From assembly GCA_937881505.1 (NCBI GenBank), contig CALGEM010000338.1, positions 1 through 5,926 of the forward strand: a stretch of 5,926 nt of DNA. Reading direction: 5' to 3'. The DNA is from an uncultured euryarchaeote (lineage in GTDB: Archaea > Thermoplasmatota > Poseidoniia > Poseidoniales > Poseidoniaceae). Positions 5,570 to 5,926 of this stretch are shown here, one piece after another. The stretch's first letter is position 1. Each line of letters starts with the position of its first letter. The notes beneath the pieces were generated by a model. It made no database searches, was not told the DNA's origin, and saw only the letters and a list, made by a program, of their open reading frames with translations. The position numbers were made by a program, and so were the translations under genes.

Positions 5570-5926
5570 TTGATCACCTCGATGCGTTGTGATGGACCCA
5601 TTGAGGTCTTGATGAACAAGGAACGGATGTTGCCAATGCCACGCTCCAGTTTGCTGGTGACACGGGTGTAAACTTCCATGGCGTTGGCCAGAAGTTCATC
5701 ATGGGATTGCTTGACGGTTCCAAACGAAGCGTGGAAGGTCATCTTGTCGCCGGACTTGACCACGACGGTGCTGGCAAGACCTGCAGCGAGGACGGCGGGG
5801 TCAAGGGTGGGTGGAACGGGGCGAGGCATCTTGCCACGGGGACCGAGAACGGTACCGAGGTGGCGACCGATGAGGCCCATGTGAGGCACTTCGGAAAGGA
5901 AGAAATCGTACCGGTTGGCGACCTTC
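5566..5926 (-). CDS. rpl1: Ribosomal protein L1, C-terminal part (cut by right edge)
   Basis: The frame is open to the window edge and gives 119 residues before TGA, a little over half of an archaeal L1 (about 210-220). The start lies outside, so the in-frame GTG at 5889 is internal. KVANRYDFFLSE, then GLIGRHLGTVLGPRGKMPRP, is the L1 signature region. The end, ANAMEVYTRV then RSLFIKTSMGPSQRIEV, matches the C-terminal part of domain I, with the KTSMG motif. L1 binds 23S rRNA at the mobile E-site stalk and, in several archaea, represses its own operon by binding a mimic in its mRNA; such a site would lie outside the window. Its stop overlaps the L10 start. Confidence 0.97.
   Translation of the reverse strand, partial: KVANRYDFFLSEVPHMGLIGRHLGTVLGPRGKMPRPVPPTLDPAVLAAGLASTVVVKSGDKMTFHASFGTVKQSHDELLANAMEVYTRVTSKLERGIGNIRSLFIKTSMGPSQRIEVIN
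5572..5580 (-). promoter_or_regulatory. Ribosome binding site of L10, inside the L1 gene
   Basis: GAGGTGATC is complementary over 9 nt to the GATCACCTC found near the 3' end of 16S rRNA. Its core lies 5 nt before the TTG at 5569, which favours TTG as the true start. The same bases encode Glu-Val-Ile near the end of L1. Confidence 0.75.

Overview
The window looks like a piece of a planktonic euryarchaeal genome from the Thermoplasmatota, most likely Marine Group II (Candidatus Poseidoniales). The evidence is an archaeal-type L1-L10-L12 ribosomal cluster, P-stalk tails ending in GGFDGLGSLFG (the Thermoplasmata style, not the usual MGFGLFD), strong GAGGTG ribosome binding sites, and a giant secreted protein of the beta-helix/RCC1/GC-D-NYN type that is common in that group. 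The lineage is inferred from protein character, not from a database search. All supported genes lie on the minus strand, so the window reads from right to left.

Right part (5926 to 4215): the C-terminal part of ribosomal protein L1 (cut by the window edge), then complete L10 (P0) and L12 (P1). L1 and L10 overlap by 4 nt, with L10 probably starting at TTG. L10 and L12 are 29 nt apart. L1 binds 23S rRNA at the E-site stalk. L10 anchors L12 dimers to form the P-stalk that recruits and activates the translational GTPases.

Middle (4214 to 3363): a 208-nt spacer with a small hairpin and a weak terminator candidate, then a 183-residue Trp-rich protein of unknown function, then a 92-nt spacer holding a strong 10-bp GC-rich hairpin and the probable promoter of the next gene.

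Left part (3362 to 1): the N-terminal 1120 residues of a very large secreted protein. It is one continuous reading frame with no stop, running off the left edge. In order it has a signal peptide, a parallel beta-helix domain, seven RCC1-like propeller blades each with a Cys-x9-Cys pair, what looks like the resumed end of the beta-helix domain, a small two-Cys GC-D-NYN-DGSC-Y module, and the start of an Ig-like repeat. The best candidate for something unusual is here: the seven-bladed propeller appears to be inserted inside the beta-helix domain, and the inserted DNA (about 400 to 1520) is visibly lower in GC than the DNA on both sides. No RNA genes, CRISPR arrays or mobile elements were seen.
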